From contig CP051238.1 of assembly GCA_017794925.1 (NCBI GenBank), forward strand, positions 681,702 through 745,701: a stretch of DNA of 64,000 nucleotides. Reading direction: 5' to 3'. Position numbers and translations under genes: made by a program. Below are positions 28,275 through 41,164 of this stretch, piece after piece. Below the pieces are notes generated by a model. That model made no database searches. It saw nothing but the letters and a program-made list of their open reading frames with translations, and was not told where the DNA came from. The DNA comes from Aestuariibacter sp. GTDB lineage: Bacteria > Pseudomonadota > Gammaproteobacteria > Enterobacterales > Alteromonadaceae. Position 1 is the first letter of the stretch, and each line of letters opens with the position of its first letter.

Positions 28275-29180
28275 ATGCACAAGTACGATATTAAAACATT
28301 TCAGGGTTTGATCCTTGCCTTACAGGATTATTGGGCCAGACAAGGCTGCGTTATTATTCAACCACTGGATATGGAAGTGGGTGCCGGTACTTTTCACCCT
28401 ATGACGTTCCTACGTTCTTTAGGTCCAGAGCCAATGAGTAGCGCCTATGTTCAACCGTGCCGTAGACCAACCGATGGTCGTTACGGTGAGAACCCAAACC
28501 GCTTACAACATTACTATCAGTTCCAAGTAATGCTTAAGCCTTCACCTGACAATATTCAGGAGTTGTACTTGGGCTCTTTGAAAGAGTTAGGATTCGATCC
28601 GCTGGTTCATGACATTCGCTTCGTAGAAGACAACTGGGAATCGCCGACACTGGGAGCCTGGGGTCTTGGCTGGGAAGTGTGGCTGAACGGAATGGAAGTT
28701 ACTCAGTTCACCTACTTCCAGCAAGTTGGTGGTATTGAATGTAAGCCCGTTACTGGTGAAATTACCTACGGTTTGGAACGTCTTGCTATGTATATTCAGG
28801 GCGTAAACAGTATTTACGATCTGGTGTGGACTAACGGCCCTATGGGAACTGTTACCTACGGTGATGTATTCCATCAGAACGAAGTCGAGCAGTCAGCGTA
28901 CAACTTTGAACACGCAAACGTAGACGCGCTATTCAACACGTTTGACGAATGCGAAGCGGCCAGCCAGCATCTGATTGAGCAAAACCTGCCTTTGCCGGCC
29001 TATGAGCAGGTTATGAAAGCATCTCATGCATTTAACCTGTTAGATGCACGTCACGCCATTTCAGTGACAGAAAGACAACGCTACATTTTAAGAGTCAGAA
29101 CCCTGGCGAAAGCCTGTGCAGAAGCCTATTACCAGGCTCGTGAAGCACTTGGATTCCCGCTTTGCCAGAAGGAGCAGTAA
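28275..29180 (+). CDS. glyQ: glycine--tRNA ligase alpha subunit
   Basis: 301 residues, the alpha subunit of the alpha2beta2 enzyme. The catalytic class II domain shows [18 protein letters not shown] near the start, [18 protein letters not shown], and the highly conserved [22 protein letters not shown] region. It is paired with glyS, which begins 2 bases after its stop. An ATG four bases upstream is out of frame. A small AGGCCT inverted repeat at 28200-28219 lies in the leader. Confidence 0.98.
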   Translation: MHKYDIKTFQGLILALQDYWARQGCVIIQPLDMEVGAGTFHPMTFLRSLGPEPMSSAYVQPCRRPTDGRYGENPNRLQHYYQFQVMLKPSPDNIQELYLGSLKELGFDPLVHDIRFVEDNWESPTLGAWGLGWEVWLNGMEVTQFTYFQQVGGIECKPVTGEITYGLERLAMYIQGVNSIYDLVWTNGPMGTVTYGDVFHQNEVEQSAYNFEHANVDALFNTFDECEAASQHLIEQNLPLPAYEQVMKASHAFNLLDARHAISVTERQRYILRVRTLAKACAEAYYQAREALGFPLCQKEQ

Positions 29181-29182
29181 CG

Positions 29183-31252
29183 GTGCGTACCGAGAATTTA
29201 TTAGTAGAATTAGGCACAGAAGAACTACCACCAAAAGCCCTGATGCAACTGGGCAGTAGTTTTGCCAATAATATCGAAGAAGCGCTTACTCAGGCAGAAC
29301 TGTCATTTAACAGTGTGGTCTGGTACGCCGCTCCACGCCGTTTAGCCGTGCGTGTTGAAGCATTAGTAGACAGTCAACAAGACAAAGTCGTCGAAAAACG
29401 TGGCCCGGCTGTTGCCGCTGCATTCGATGCGGAAGGCCAGCCGACTAAAGCAGCTTTAGGCTGGGCGCGCGGTAACGGTATTGCCGTTGAAGACGCAGAG
29501 CGACTGACAACCGACAAAGGTGAATGGTTACTCTACAAAGCGTCGGTAAAGGGTAAAGGCATTGCAGAACTGCTGGAAGGCATAGTTACGCAAGCCGTCT
29601 CTAAGCTGCCTATTCCCAAGCCCATGCGTTGGGGTAATTACACTACGCAGTTTATTCGTCCGGTTCACACATTATGTGCACTTTATGGCGACGAGTTAAT
29701 CGATATTGCCGTGCTGGGATTGAGCAGCGGGCGTACGTTGCAAGGTCACCGTTTCCATGGTGAGCCGCGTTTTGAACTGGATCACGCCGATAATTATTTA
29801 TCAGCCATGCAGGATCATTATGTGGTTGCTGACTTTGCAGCCCGAGCCAGTGCTATTGAAGCGTCGCTAAACGAACGCGCTGCATCGCTGTCGCTTACTG
29901 CTGACTACGATGAAGACCTACTCAATGAAATTGCCGCACTGGTAGAATGGCCGGTAGTCATGCAAGCCAGCTTCGACGAAGTCTTCCTGGATGTGCCGAA
30001 AGAAGCACTTATTTACACCATGAAGGATGACCAGAAGTATGTGCCCTTGCTAAACAGCGATGGTAGCCTTTCCAACCAGTTCCTGTTTGTCAGCAACATC
30101 GACAGTCAAGATCCCAGCCAGGTAATTGGTGGTAACGAACGGGTTATCCGCCCTCGCCTGGCCGACGCCGAGTTTTTCTTTAACACCGACAAAAAGCAAA
30201 CTCTGGCGTCGCGTTTGGACTCGCTGGATACCGTGTTATTCCAGAAACAACTGGGCACACTGAAAGACAAATCAGATCGCATTGCGTCTTTGTCTGGGTA
30301 CATTGCGAGCGTTATCGGCGCTGATGAGCAGCAAGCAAACCGTGCGGGTTTATTGTCTAAAACCGATCTGATGACCAACATGGTTATGGAATTCCCTGAC
30401 GTACAGGGTGTGATGGGTAAATACTACGCCCTCCATGACGGTGAATCAGACGTCGTTGCTAACGCTTTGTATGAACAGTATATGCCGCGCTTTGCCGGCG
30501 ACGTGTTACCGTCGTCGTTGGAAAGTGCCGCTGTCGCGTTGGCCGACAAGTTCGATACTCTGGTGGGTATATTTGGTATTGGCCAGTTGCCTAAAGGCGA
30601 CAAAGATCCATTTGCCCTGCGCCGTGCCGCAATTGGTGTGCTTCGTATCATTACCGAGAAATCTCTGGTTATCGATCTGGAAGATGTCATTGCCCGCGCT
30701 GTCAGCATCTACGGTGATAAGTTAACGAATACTGACACCCAAACACAGGTGGTTGATTTTATTCTGGGCCGCTTCAATGCGTTGCTGCAGGACCAGAACA
30801 TCGAGATTGATGTGATTCAGGCAGTATCAGCGCGTCGTCCGACTCAACCTACTGACTACCTGGCGCGTGTTAAAGCCGTTGCTGAATTCAAGTCCAATGA
30901 CGCTGCTGAAGCATTGGCGGCTGCTAATAAGCGTGTTGCCAATATCCTTGCCAAGAACAATGTGGAAGGTGATGCTAGTGTGAACAACGCTTTGCTTCAG
31001 GAAGCTGAAGAGCAGCAACTTGCAAGTGATATTGAAGCGATCAGCGACGGTATTTATAAAGCCGCTGGCGAACGTGATTACGGCTATGTACTAAACACGC
31101 TGGCCACCTTACGTCCAAGTATAGATGCGTTTTTTGACAACGTGATGGTAATGGCTGATGACGAAGCCGTAAGAGCAAATCGACTGGCGTTATTATTAGC
31201 CTTGCGAGAACTGTTCTTGACTACCGCTGACGTTTCTTTGCTGGCAAAGTAA
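29183..31252 (+). CDS. glyS: glycine--tRNA ligase beta subunit
   Basis: 689 residues from a GTG at 29183, preceded by an AAGGAG ribosome-binding site inside the end of glyQ. This start gives [18 protein letters not shown], the normal beginning of the family. The protein has the beta-subunit core, the [20 protein letters not shown] segment, an HD-like middle domain ([20 protein letters not shown]) and a C-terminal anticodon-binding part. It works with GlyQ to charge tRNA-Gly. Confidence 0.98.
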   Translation: MRTENLLVELGTEELPPKALMQLGSSFANNIEEALTQAELSFNSVVWYAAPRRLAVRVEALVDSQQDKVVEKRGPAVAAAFDAEGQPTKAALGWARGNGIAVEDAERLTTDKGEWLLYKASVKGKGIAELLEGIVTQAVSKLPIPKPMRWGNYTTQFIRPVHTLCALYGDELIDIAVLGLSSGRTLQGHRFHGEPRFELDHADNYLSAMQDHYVVADFAARASAIEASLNERAASLSLTADYDEDLLNEIAALVEWPVVMQASFDEVFLDVPKEALIYTMKDDQKYVPLLNSDGSLSNQFLFVSNIDSQDPSQVIGGNERVIRPRLADAEFFFNTDKKQTLASRLDSLDTVLFQKQLGTLKDKSDRIASLSGYIASVIGADEQQANRAGLLSKTDLMTNMVMEFPDVQGVMGKYYALHDGESDVVANALYEQYMPRFAGDVLPSSLESAAVALADKFDTLVGIFGIGQLPKGDKDPFALRRAAIGVLRIITEKSLVIDLEDVIARAVSIYGDKLTNTDTQTQVVDFILGRFNALLQDQNIEIDVIQAVSARRPTQPTDYLARVKAVAEFKSNDAAEALAAANKRVANILAKNNVEGDASVNNALLQEAEEQQLASDIEAISDGIYKAAGERDYGYVLNTLATLRPSIDAFFDNVMVMADDEAVRANRLALLLALRELFLTTADVSLLAK

Positions 31253-31342
31253 ATCACGGCTTAAACGCGTAATTTTAAGTTAGCCCGGAAGTAACGGTAA
31301 TAACATACCACCGGGCTTACTCAACACAGTTTCGGAGTTGTA

Positions 31343-31783
31343 ATGCAGAAACGTTGGTTATTACTCTCACCCTTGATGATTCTCACGGCGTGTTCTCAAA
31401 CCTCACAATACCCCATTTTTACGCCACAGAAACCTGAAATAGTTTTCAGCGACTGGTATCTGCGCGGTGTATTTAACTGGTGGGAGGCCCAGCCTCGCTA
31501 TCAACTCACCGCGTCAGCAAAGGGTTGGTATGTAGATGTAGAATTAATTGCGGACCAACAGCCTTACGACTTTAAGTTCTCCAACGCAACCTGGACTACC
31601 GAGCAGACTTGCGGCAGCAGTTACAAAGGTTATGCCGTTGCAGTTAATGAGGAAGTGATCCTCACCTGCGGCGAGTATGCTGAAAACCTGCAATTCACGC
31701 CGGGTAAAACGGGCACATACCGTTTTGCCGTAGAGGGCCAACGCTCAAGTGGTATTGCGCTGACGGTATCAAAATTACCCTGA
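31343..31783 (+). CDS. putative lipoprotein with small beta-sandwich domain
   Basis: 146 residues. A lipoprotein signal ends in ILTAC with the lipidated cysteine at 17. The mature part is a compact beta-rich domain (SDWYLRGVFNWWEAQPRYQL ... YDFKFSNATWTTEQTCG) that resembles E-set/starch-binding-like domains found in amylase-type proteins; this is a visual impression. Two cysteines (in TCGSS and LTCGEY) may pair. Function unknown. It is monocistronic and ends before the bidirectional terminator. Confidence 0.75.
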   Translation: MQKRWLLLSPLMILTACSQTSQYPIFTPQKPEIVFSDWYLRGVFNWWEAQPRYQLTASAKGWYVDVELIADQQPYDFKFSNATWTTEQTCGSSYKGYAVAVNEEVILTCGEYAENLQFTPGKTGTYRFAVEGQRSSGIALTVSKLP

Positions 31784-31822
31784 AGCCAGCCGGCTTTTTT
31801 GGAATGTGATATTAACTGAAAT

Positions 31823-31870
31823 ATAAAAAAGCAGGCCTGTTGGTTACCCAACGGCCTGCTTTTATTTTTT
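31823..31870. terminator. bidirectional intrinsic terminator
   Basis: AGCAGGCC (31830-31837) pairs with GGCCTGCT (31853-31860), extended inside by GTTGG/CCAAC. It is preceded by an A-run and followed by a T-rich tract, so it can end transcripts from the lipoprotein gene (+) and the M14 peptidase gene (-). Confidence 0.85.
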
Positions 31871-31894
31871 CTGTCTCCTACTTTTAGCGCTAAC

Positions 31895-34618
31895 CTATCT
31901 CACCGGATTAGCGTGCGCAGCTCCCCGAAAGATAGTGTTCAGGAACATCACATTGAGTCCATCAAGATAAGCACGTGATGTAGGCTCCTGGGTAAATGAG
32001 ATGACCATCCCTCTTCCGTGCGGCTGATGAATTAAAAACGGTTTATAGGCCAGTTGGGGTTTATTTTCTTCCCATAAGTAACCACTGGCTAATACATTGT
32101 CTTTCGACGCAAACCAAGCGACGTTTTTGCCGCTTTCGAGCTTCACCGGTGCGTAGATGTCATTGCCATACACCATGCCCACAACACTCGGATTCACGCC
32201 AGCTGTTAACCAGTGTTCCTGATCAACTTCTACATTGGCCAGCACACCCGCCACGCTATCTGGCATGTCCTTGTCATTTTCAATGGCATCAATTAAACCG
32301 TCTTTTGATTCAATATGCGTCCCTTCTACCAGACTACCGTCTTTTGATGATTTGCTCTTTTCTTCACGGTACGCATATTCCCGCTTCGCATCGAGAAGAC
32401 CAGCCGATTCACTGGCAGCCCACTGCGTTGCATTTGAAAGCGTAATTAGCACGCCACCACGGCTTACCCAACTTCCAATATTATCGGCGCCTGCTTTTCC
32501 TAAATCACGACTGTAATTACCTGAAGGCAGAATAAGTACCTGATACTGACTCAAGTCAGCCCAGCGCAACTTGTCAGCGCGTATGGCCGTAACCGGATAG
32601 TTGAACTGCTGCTCAATGACAAAGCGCGTATTACCCGCACTGAGAGAACTGGTAGGCTCATCCCAAGCCATGGCTATTTTCGGGGCAGTCATTTGGATAG
32701 TCTTATCGCTACCGAAGCTCGGCCCTTTGGTTACCCAACTGGTATCAACGCCTTCAATCCTTGCGCCGGTTTGTTCAGCAAGTGTTTGCATCAGCCCTGG
32801 CAACGTTGATTGGTTTGCGTGGCGCTCAATAACCAATGTACCCGCCGGGTAGTGTTTATCTCCCATGCTAAACGCTTCATCTGCGCTTTTAAGCGAAATA
32901 CCCGCTTGCAAAGCAGCGGTTAAAAATCGCCCTGCAGCCATGTCTCCCCAGGGAACGAGATATGCCACCTTTGCGTCCGGATTGGTATACGGCTGAGTCA
33001 GTTTATCGTCGGCAGAAACAATACGACTCTCTACCTCTACGCTTCTTCCACAGCGTGCTGTGTCGATATTAAACATCAGAGGCAATGACCATCCCGTTAC
33101 GTCGTAAATCTCGTCTCTGAGCTTTCTGGCGCGTCTACGCTCCTGCTCATCAATAAACGCTTTGGGCATGTCAACCTGTTGGGTAAATGTAGTCTTAACG
33201 AAACGACCTCTGGGTTGAGCGGTATCGATAATATACGCACCGGCCTGATAGCGTTCACCACAGGCTTTGAAAGCCTCGGTAGCCTGTTGCACCTTAACAC
33301 CATGCTGGGCCATTAATGTTGCCAAGCGATGTGTTCCCGCTACGTCACGGGTATTTGGTAGGATAAAGGTACGCTCCTTCTTGTCCTTTTTACCCGCTTC
33401 AACGGCGTCTACCTGATAGTCATAAAAGTCGTTTAGGATTTTTTCTCTGTTTACCGCCGTTGCCTCTGCCGTGCTTATTGCGGCAACGAAATGACGTTGT
33501 ACTGTATCGCGATAGTGCCTGATTTCGCCGGTACGGGTTTTGAAGATTTCACCTCGGGTAGACGCAACTTCATACGTTGCCGCCGACGCGCCATAGAATG
33601 TTGGCCAACTATCGCCATAGCCCGGATAAAAACCATCGTAGACTTCACGGGTAAAATAGCTAAACCCAAAATCATCAAAATGCTTAGCATTGTTCTTCCC
33701 AATAAGCACATTATTGGCTAGTTGGTCAGGCTGCATATGCGGATTAATAGGTTGAGCCGCAGGTACAAAGAAATAGCTGTCGTCACCCCCCATTTCATGC
33801 AGGTCAATAACAACGGTAGGCTTATAGTGATTTATTACTTTTACCCGCCCTGCTGTCTCTGGCTGTGTGATGGCTAGCCAGTCGCGGTTCATATCGAACA
33901 GGTAATGATTGCTTCGGCCTCGTGGCCAGGGTTCATTGTGCTCGGCACTTAACCGATCATCACTGGGGGCCAAACCGACTGTGGAGTAGTAACGGCTAAC
34001 AAATCTTGCTCGGCCATCGGGGTTTTGCAGTGGGTCTATAAACACCAGTGTGTTTTCAATAATAGTCTTATTCACCGGGTCTTGCGGTGCGGCTAACAAG
34101 TGATAGGCAGTTTGCATTGCTGCATCCGTACTGCTGATTTCGTTACCATGGACACCGTGCTCTAACCACACGGAACTGGGTAACGAACTGATGAGTGACT
34201 TCGCTTCATTTTTACTAATCGTGTTTGGTGACGTCAGCTTTTGCATTTTCTCAGCAAAGCTATCTAAGTTTGCGATGTTTTCTTTACTGCCTATTACTGC
34301 ATAGATGAGTGTTCGCCCTTCCCAGGTTTCAGCATAATTAAATAGTTTTATGTGTTCAGGAGCGGCTTTGGCCAAGGCTTCAAAATACTTAACCATGTCG
34401 CTATGGCGTGAAATTCGTTCTCCAATCTGGTATCCCAACACAGCCTCTGTTGTTGGAATTTGCTGACTGTATTGCGTACCCGGCCAGTATTCAAACTTCC
34501 CCGTGATGTGTGCAGGTGATGTTGTATTTTCTGCGTGTGTGTCTAATGACACACCCATTGTTACAGCAGTTAAACAGGCTGCAACCACAGCCTTATTTAA
34601 AGCACTTAATGTAGCCAT
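31895..34618 (-). CDS. secreted M14 family zinc carboxypeptidase
   Basis: 907 residues. A signal peptide (about 1-29) leads to an M14 metallopeptidase domain at about 45-400. Zinc ligands His157 and Glu160 are in EHGVHGNE, the third His in VIDLHEMGG, the substrate-binding Asn/Arg in LQNPDGRARF, and the catalytic Glu likely in TYEVASTRGE. The long C-terminal half (about 400-907) contains a glutamine-amidotransferase-like beta/alpha part (QVLILPSGNYSRDLGKAG). It probably degrades peptides in the periplasm or outside the cell. It is a single gene between two terminators. Confidence 0.9.
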   Translation of the reverse strand: MATLSALNKAVVAACLTAVTMGVSLDTHAENTTSPAHITGKFEYWPGTQYSQQIPTTEAVLGYQIGERISRHSDMVKYFEALAKAAPEHIKLFNYAETWEGRTLIYAVIGSKENIANLDSFAEKMQKLTSPNTISKNEAKSLISSLPSSVWLEHGVHGNEISSTDAAMQTAYHLLAAPQDPVNKTIIENTLVFIDPLQNPDGRARFVSRYYSTVGLAPSDDRLSAEHNEPWPRGRSNHYLFDMNRDWLAITQPETAGRVKVINHYKPTVVIDLHEMGGDDSYFFVPAAQPINPHMQPDQLANNVLIGKNNAKHFDDFGFSYFTREVYDGFYPGYGDSWPTFYGASAATYEVASTRGEIFKTRTGEIRHYRDTVQRHFVAAISTAEATAVNREKILNDFYDYQVDAVEAGKKDKKERTFILPNTRDVAGTHRLATLMAQHGVKVQQATEAFKACGERYQAGAYIIDTAQPRGRFVKTTFTQQVDMPKAFIDEQERRRARKLRDEIYDVTGWSLPLMFNIDTARCGRSVEVESRIVSADDKLTQPYTNPDAKVAYLVPWGDMAAGRFLTAALQAGISLKSADEAFSMGDKHYPAGTLVIERHANQSTLPGLMQTLAEQTGARIEGVDTSWVTKGPSFGSDKTIQMTAPKIAMAWDEPTSSLSAGNTRFVIEQQFNYPVTAIRADKLRWADLSQYQVLILPSGNYSRDLGKAGADNIGSWVSRGGVLITLSNATQWAASESAGLLDAKREYAYREEKSKSSKDGSLVEGTHIESKDGLIDAIENDKDMPDSVAGVLANVEVDQEHWLTAGVNPSVVGMVYGNDIYAPVKLESGKNVAWFASKDNVLASGYLWEENKPQLAYKPFLIHQPHGRGMVISFTQEPTSRAYLDGLNVMFLNTIFRGAAHANPVR

Positions 34619-34720
34619 AAGAGTTCCAAGTCGTTTTGTTTTTGATTATTTCAGGTATTTAAGCACGCTTAGAATGAGATGACTATGTCAGTAAAAGGTG
34701 CTTTTAGTAATGTGGTCGAC

Positions 34721-34750
34721 AAAAAAAGCCCGACTGGGTAGTCGGGCTTT
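34721..34750 (-). terminator. intrinsic terminator after gyrB
   Basis: An 11-bp stem AAAGCCCGACT / AGTCGGGCTTT (34725-34735 / 34740-34750) with a GGGT loop. The minus strand continues with a T7 run (34727-34721), so it ends the leftward dnaA–gyrB region. The 34619-34720 part holds the M14 gene promoter region. Confidence 0.85.
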
Positions 34751-34793
34751 GATTAACATTGTTTATTACGCTTTGCTGCTACTAAACGCTATG

Positions 34794-37214
<2,421 letters not shown>

Positions 37215-37221
37215 TTAGCTC

Positions 37222-38316
37222 TTACTCCTCGCTCACGTTACCATGTTCCACGTGAAACATTTTTTTGTCTTTATATTTATTCACAAATTCAAGTTGCTCT
37301 TGCTCAATAGCGGTGACAAATACTTGTGTCCCCGTTTCGATTAAGCCATCAATGAATCTTTCTCTTTTTTCTGCATCTAGCTCAGCCCCAATATCATCTA
37401 ACAAGAAAATACCATGGCGCTGGGTTTCAAGCGTAAACAATTTAGTTTGCGATAGCTGTAATGCCGCCACCGCCATCCTTAACTGTCCTCGTGACAACAA
37501 TTCTTGTGCCTGCATACTATTCACTTTAAACCTCAAATCAGCTTTGTGTGGACCGATCGAGGTGTGTCCTATTTTCAAGTCATAGGCTAATTTATTTTGC
37601 AAACTATCACTTAAGGAACGATCTTTTTCCCATCCCTTATAATACGAAATTTCTACGGAAAACTCAGGTAGAAATTGCGCACAAGTGCTATTAAATAACG
37701 GAATTAGACGTTCTACGTAGGATTTCCGCAGCAAATCGATGCGTTCACCCAATATGCACAACTGTTGGTCCCAATATGCAATCTGTTCTTTATCTATCGA
37801 GTGAGTGACGCTGACTTTTAACAATGCATTTCTATTTTTTAGTACTTTTGCGTATTGTTTCATGAGACCAGCATAAGATTGTTCCACGTGGAACAATCCC
37901 CAATCACAGAAACGCCGACGTTCAGAAGGAGACCCAATTACCAGGTCTGTACTCTGTGGCGTAAATAACTGGACTGGTAATAGGCTAACCAAATCACTCA
38001 GCCGATTAGAGTGTTCGCCATTTATGCTGCACTGAAACTGTTCAGACAAACTCCGCGTCAGACCAATCTTAGACACATCCCCTGCTTCATTTTCGCACTG
38101 AGCAAAAATAGTAAACGCATTAGAGTCACGTTGAATCACAGATTGATGCTTGTTAGTTCTGAAAGAACGTCCGAATCCAAGATAATGAATTGACTCAAGT
38201 AAGGAAGATTTGCCACTACCATTCTTGCCGACAATAATACTCAACGACGGTGATGGTGTTAGAGATGCTGAATTAAAATTACGAAAAGTAGTCAGCGCGA
38301 GTGACGTCAGTAACAC
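37222..38316 (-). CDS. recF: DNA replication and repair protein RecF
   Basis: 364 residues. It is an SMC-like ATPase that helps RecA load at gaps. The Walker A motif is VGKNGSGKSSLLE (about 30-42), the signature region is LLSRGQLRMAV and the Walker B is GIFLLDDIGAELD. The gene carries two parS sites for ParB inside its coding sequence, at 37244 and 37880. The conserved dnaA–dnaN–recF–gyrB order is kept, but a terminator-like hairpin separates dnaN from recF. Confidence 0.96.
   Translation of the reverse strand: MLLTSLALTTFRNFNSASLTPSPSLSIIVGKNGSGKSSLLESIHYLGFGRSFRTNKHQSVIQRDSNAFTIFAQCENEAGDVSKIGLTRSLSEQFQCSINGEHSNRLSDLVSLLPVQLFTPQSTDLVIGSPSERRRFCDWGLFHVEQSYAGLMKQYAKVLKNRNALLKVSVTHSIDKEQIAYWDQQLCILGERIDLLRKSYVERLIPLFNSTCAQFLPEFSVEISYYKGWEKDRSLSDSLQNKLAYDLKIGHTSIGPHKADLRFKVNSMQAQELLSRGQLRMAVAALQLSQTKLFTLETQRHGIFLLDDIGAELDAEKRERFIDGLIETGTQVFVTAIEQEQLEFVNKYKDKKMFHVEHGNVSEE
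37244..37259. other. parS: parS centromere site 1
   Basis: TGTTCCACGTGAAACA, one base from the perfect 16-bp parS palindrome TGTTTCACGTGAAACA. It lies near the 3' end of recF. ParB binds parS, and parA and parB are in this window at 51.5-53.2 kb. Confidence 0.88.
37880..37895. other. parS: parS centromere site 2
   Basis: TGTTCCACGTGGAACA, a perfect palindrome equal to the parS form used by Pseudomonas. It lies inside recF, 636 bases from site 1 and about 10.7 kb from oriC, in the usual origin-proximal zone. Confidence 0.92.
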
Positions 38317-38371
38317 AAACCGCTCCGACTAATTACACATGAAAAGAAGAATATAGTGGGACTCACAAAAC

Positions 38372-38424
38372 AAAAAATGCCCGTTGTCATTGAATAACTC
38401 ATTTCAAATCACAATGGGCATTTT
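38372..38424 (-). terminator. terminator-like hairpin between dnaN and recF
   Basis: AAAATGCCCGTTGT (38374-38387) pairs with ACAATGGGCATTTT (38411-38424) with one G-T mismatch and a 23-base loop. The minus strand continues with Ts. It could terminate or attenuate dnaA–dnaN transcripts before recF and gyrB. Confidence 0.6.
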
Positions 38425-38451
38425 GATACAGGATGATAAGTGCGGCCTGAA

Positions 38452-39555
38452 TTACAGACGCATTGGCATGATGACATACAACGCTGCGTCGTCTGCGGCA
38501 TCTTCAATTAACGCACTGGAATTAGCATCAGTCAGGTTAATTTTAACGTCATTCGATACCAGAGAATTCAGTACATCAATTAAGTAGGCAACGTTAAAAC
38601 CAATTTCTAACGAATCACCTTCGTAATCGATATCTACAATTTCTTCGGCTTCTTCTTGCTCTGGGTTGTTGGCAGTAATTTTTAACTCACCAGAGGATAT
38701 GTTAAGACGTACGCCACGGAACTTTTCGTTAGACAAAATAGCTGCCCGAGAAAACGCGTCTTTAAGAACGTCCTTTTTCGCAAGGATCACTTTGTCACCC
38801 TCTTTGGGTAACACTCTTCTATAATCAGGGAAACGACCGTCAACTAACTTACTGGTAAAAATAAATTCAGAGGAAAACAAACGAATGTGATTTGCTCCAA
38901 TCTGAATTTTCAGAAGCTTATCGTCGTCTTCAATTAAACGCGAAATTTCAAGGACACCTTTACGCGGGATAATTACCTGACGGGCTGACAGCGTCGCTTC
39001 AGCGTATTCCATCCGGCATAATGCAAGACGGTGACCGTCTGTTGCTACGGTGCGAACCAGATGCTCTTCAGTTTCTAACGACATACCGTTCAGGTAATAG
39101 CGTACATCTTGCTGGGCCATTGAGAACTGCACACTATCGATGAGTCGCTTAAGGTTGGCGCCAGATACTTCAAACTCTAACTCACCTTCCCAATCCTCAA
39201 GATTTGGGTAATCACTGGCTGATAGAGTCGAAAGTGTATAGCGACCACGTCCGGCACGAATTAACGCTTTATTGCCATCTAATGAAAAATTGATTTCTGT
39301 GCCTTCAGACAAGCCACGACAAATATCGAATAACTTTTTAGCCGGAACCGTAATTTCACCTTCAGCGAAATCACCTTCTAACTTGATACTAGAGATCAAT
39401 TCAACCTCTAAATCCGTGCCTGTTAACCATAGTGCGCCTTCACTTACCTTGATAAGTACATTAGACAATATAGGCAAAGTGTGGCGTCGTTCAACAGCAC
39501 CAGAAACTAGTTGTAATGGTTGTAAGAAATTTTCCCGGCTGATGGTAAAGTTCAT
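38452..39555 (-). CDS. dnaN: DNA polymerase III beta sliding clamp
   Basis: 367 residues, normal clamp length. It has three repeated domains of about 120 residues and a start (MNFTISRENFLQPLQLVSGA) and end (ALYVIMPMRL) typical of the family; the C terminus is the loader contact. It encircles DNA to tether the polymerase. It is 33 bases downstream of dnaA and probably co-transcribed with it. Confidence 0.98.
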   Translation of the reverse strand: MNFTISRENFLQPLQLVSGAVERRHTLPILSNVLIKVSEGALWLTGTDLEVELISSIKLEGDFAEGEITVPAKKLFDICRGLSEGTEINFSLDGNKALIRAGRGRYTLSTLSASDYPNLEDWEGELEFEVSGANLKRLIDSVQFSMAQQDVRYYLNGMSLETEEHLVRTVATDGHRLALCRMEYAEATLSARQVIIPRKGVLEISRLIEDDDKLLKIQIGANHIRLFSSEFIFTSKLVDGRFPDYRRVLPKEGDKVILAKKDVLKDAFSRAAILSNEKFRGVRLNISSGELKITANNPEQEEAEEIVDIDYEGDSLEIGFNVAYLIDVLNSLVSNDVKINLTDANSSALIEDAADDAALYVIMPMRL

Positions 39556-39588
39556 CGAATTCTTATCTCGCCTTTGTTAGTGATAGAT

Positions 39589-41079
39589 TTAAGAAGACAG
39601 TGTTCTGATTAAGTTTTTATAGTCTTCTTTTATATCATGACTCTCTTCTTTTAGCTGCTCTATTTTGCGACAGGCATGCAGCACAGTAGTGTGATCCCTG
39701 CCACCAAACAAATTACCTAATTCAGGTAAACTGTGGTTGGTTAATTCTTTAGCCAATGCCATTGCAACTTGTCTTGGACGAGCAACACTCCGGCTACGTC
39801 GTTTTGACAGAATATCAGAAACCTTTATTTTATAGTAATCAGCCACGGTTTTCTGAATATTATCTACCGTTACCAGCTTTTCCTGCAGAGCAAGCAAATC
39901 ACGAAGTGCCTCACGAACAAAGTCGATAGTGATTGGGCGACCAGTGAAGTTTGCATTCGCAATAACCCGGTTTAGTGCCCCTTCCAGTTCCCGAACATTT
40001 GAGCGCAAACGTTTAGCAATAAAGAATGCGACTTCGTTAGGTAAATGAATATTGTTTTCTGCAGCCTTTCGCATCAAAATCGCAACGCGCGTTTCCAGCT
40101 CAGGCGGCTCTATTGCAATAGTGAGACCCCAGCCAAAGCGGGACTTTAATCTGTCTTCTACCCCATCAATTTCTTTTGGATAGCGGTCTGATGTAAGAAT
40201 GATTTGCTGGTTACCTTCCAATAACGCATTAAAGGTATGGAAAAACTCTTCCTGAGACCGTTCTTTATTTGCGAAAAACTGAATGTCATCGATTAACAAT
40301 GCATCGACAGAACGGTAAAACCGCTTGAAGTCCTCAATGGCGTTGTTCTGCAACGCTTTAACCATGTCTTGTACAAAACGTTCTGAATGCATGTACACAA
40401 TTTTGGCATCTGTGCGATTGTTCATGATGCCATTGCCTACCGCATGCAATAAGTGCGTCTTACCTAAACCCGTACCACCATAAATAAACAGTGGATTGTA
40501 AGAACCGCCTGGATTGTTCGCTACCTGACTCGCCGCAGCCCGGGCAAGTTGGTTACTTTTACCCTCAACAAAATTATCGAACTGATAATTCGGATTAATA
40601 TTACTCTTGTGGCTGACACCCTCAGGAATAGGCACAACAGTTGCTGTTGAAGGTGGTTTAGGCACGGGTTTTGGTTGAATAGGCTGCGAGTGCGTAACAG
40701 CCTGAAAAGGCGGCTCATTACGAACAGGTTGAGACGCTGAACTTACAGCACTATTTACCGCAGACAGGGGTTGTCTCGGCGCTGGCGGCGTTGCCGTCAT
40801 TGAGGAGCCCGAGGCACCAGGTACACCAGCGCCCGCTGGACGCCGCTGCACTACTTCGAAGCGCAACTGCGGTGCATCATTTCCGGCGAACTCTGTAAAT
40901 AGCTGATTGATTTTATCACGATACTTTTCACGTACCCAATCAAGGATAAACCGATTCGGAGCATATAAGGTAACAGCAGTGTGGTCCTGTTCCGATGTGA
41001 GCGGTCTTATCCACATCACAAATTGCTGAGTCGGCAGTTCCTGGCGCAATCGCTCCAGACACTGATTCCATAAAGACAT
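39589..41079 (-). CDS. dnaA: chromosomal replication initiator DnaA
   Basis: 496 residues. Domain I (1-85, [20 protein letters not shown]) is followed by a proline-rich linker (about 90-155), the AAA+ ATPase domain with [16 protein letters not shown] and LIDDIQFF, and the DNA-binding domain IV with [15 protein letters not shown]. It unwinds oriC. The linker is rather long and rich in Pro, Ser and Gln. A GGAG ribosome-binding site lies 10 bases upstream of the ATG. The upstream region is rich in DnaA boxes and GATC sites, indicating autoregulation. Confidence 0.98.
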   Translation of the reverse strand: MSLWNQCLERLRQELPTQQFVMWIRPLTSEQDHTAVTLYAPNRFILDWVREKYRDKINQLFTEFAGNDAPQLRFEVVQRRPAGAGVPGASGSSMTATPPAPRQPLSAVNSAVSSASQPVRNEPPFQAVTHSQPIQPKPVPKPPSTATVVPIPEGVSHKSNINPNYQFDNFVEGKSNQLARAAASQVANNPGGSYNPLFIYGGTGLGKTHLLHAVGNGIMNNRTDAKIVYMHSERFVQDMVKALQNNAIEDFKRFYRSVDALLIDDIQFFANKERSQEEFFHTFNALLEGNQQIILTSDRYPKEIDGVEDRLKSRFGWGLTIAIEPPELETRVAILMRKAAENNIHLPNEVAFFIAKRLRSNVRELEGALNRVIANANFTGRPITIDFVREALRDLLALQEKLVTVDNIQKTVADYYKIKVSDILSKRRSRSVARPRQVAMALAKELTNHSLPELGNLFGGRDHTTVLHACRKIEQLKEESHDIKEDYKNLIRTLSS

Positions 41080-41164
41080 ATTATTATTATGCTCCGTTAT
41101 AGCTTAGGGCTTTTATTTATTGATTTTCAGAGTTTGTTTCTGTGTTTGGTATTACGAGAAAAAC

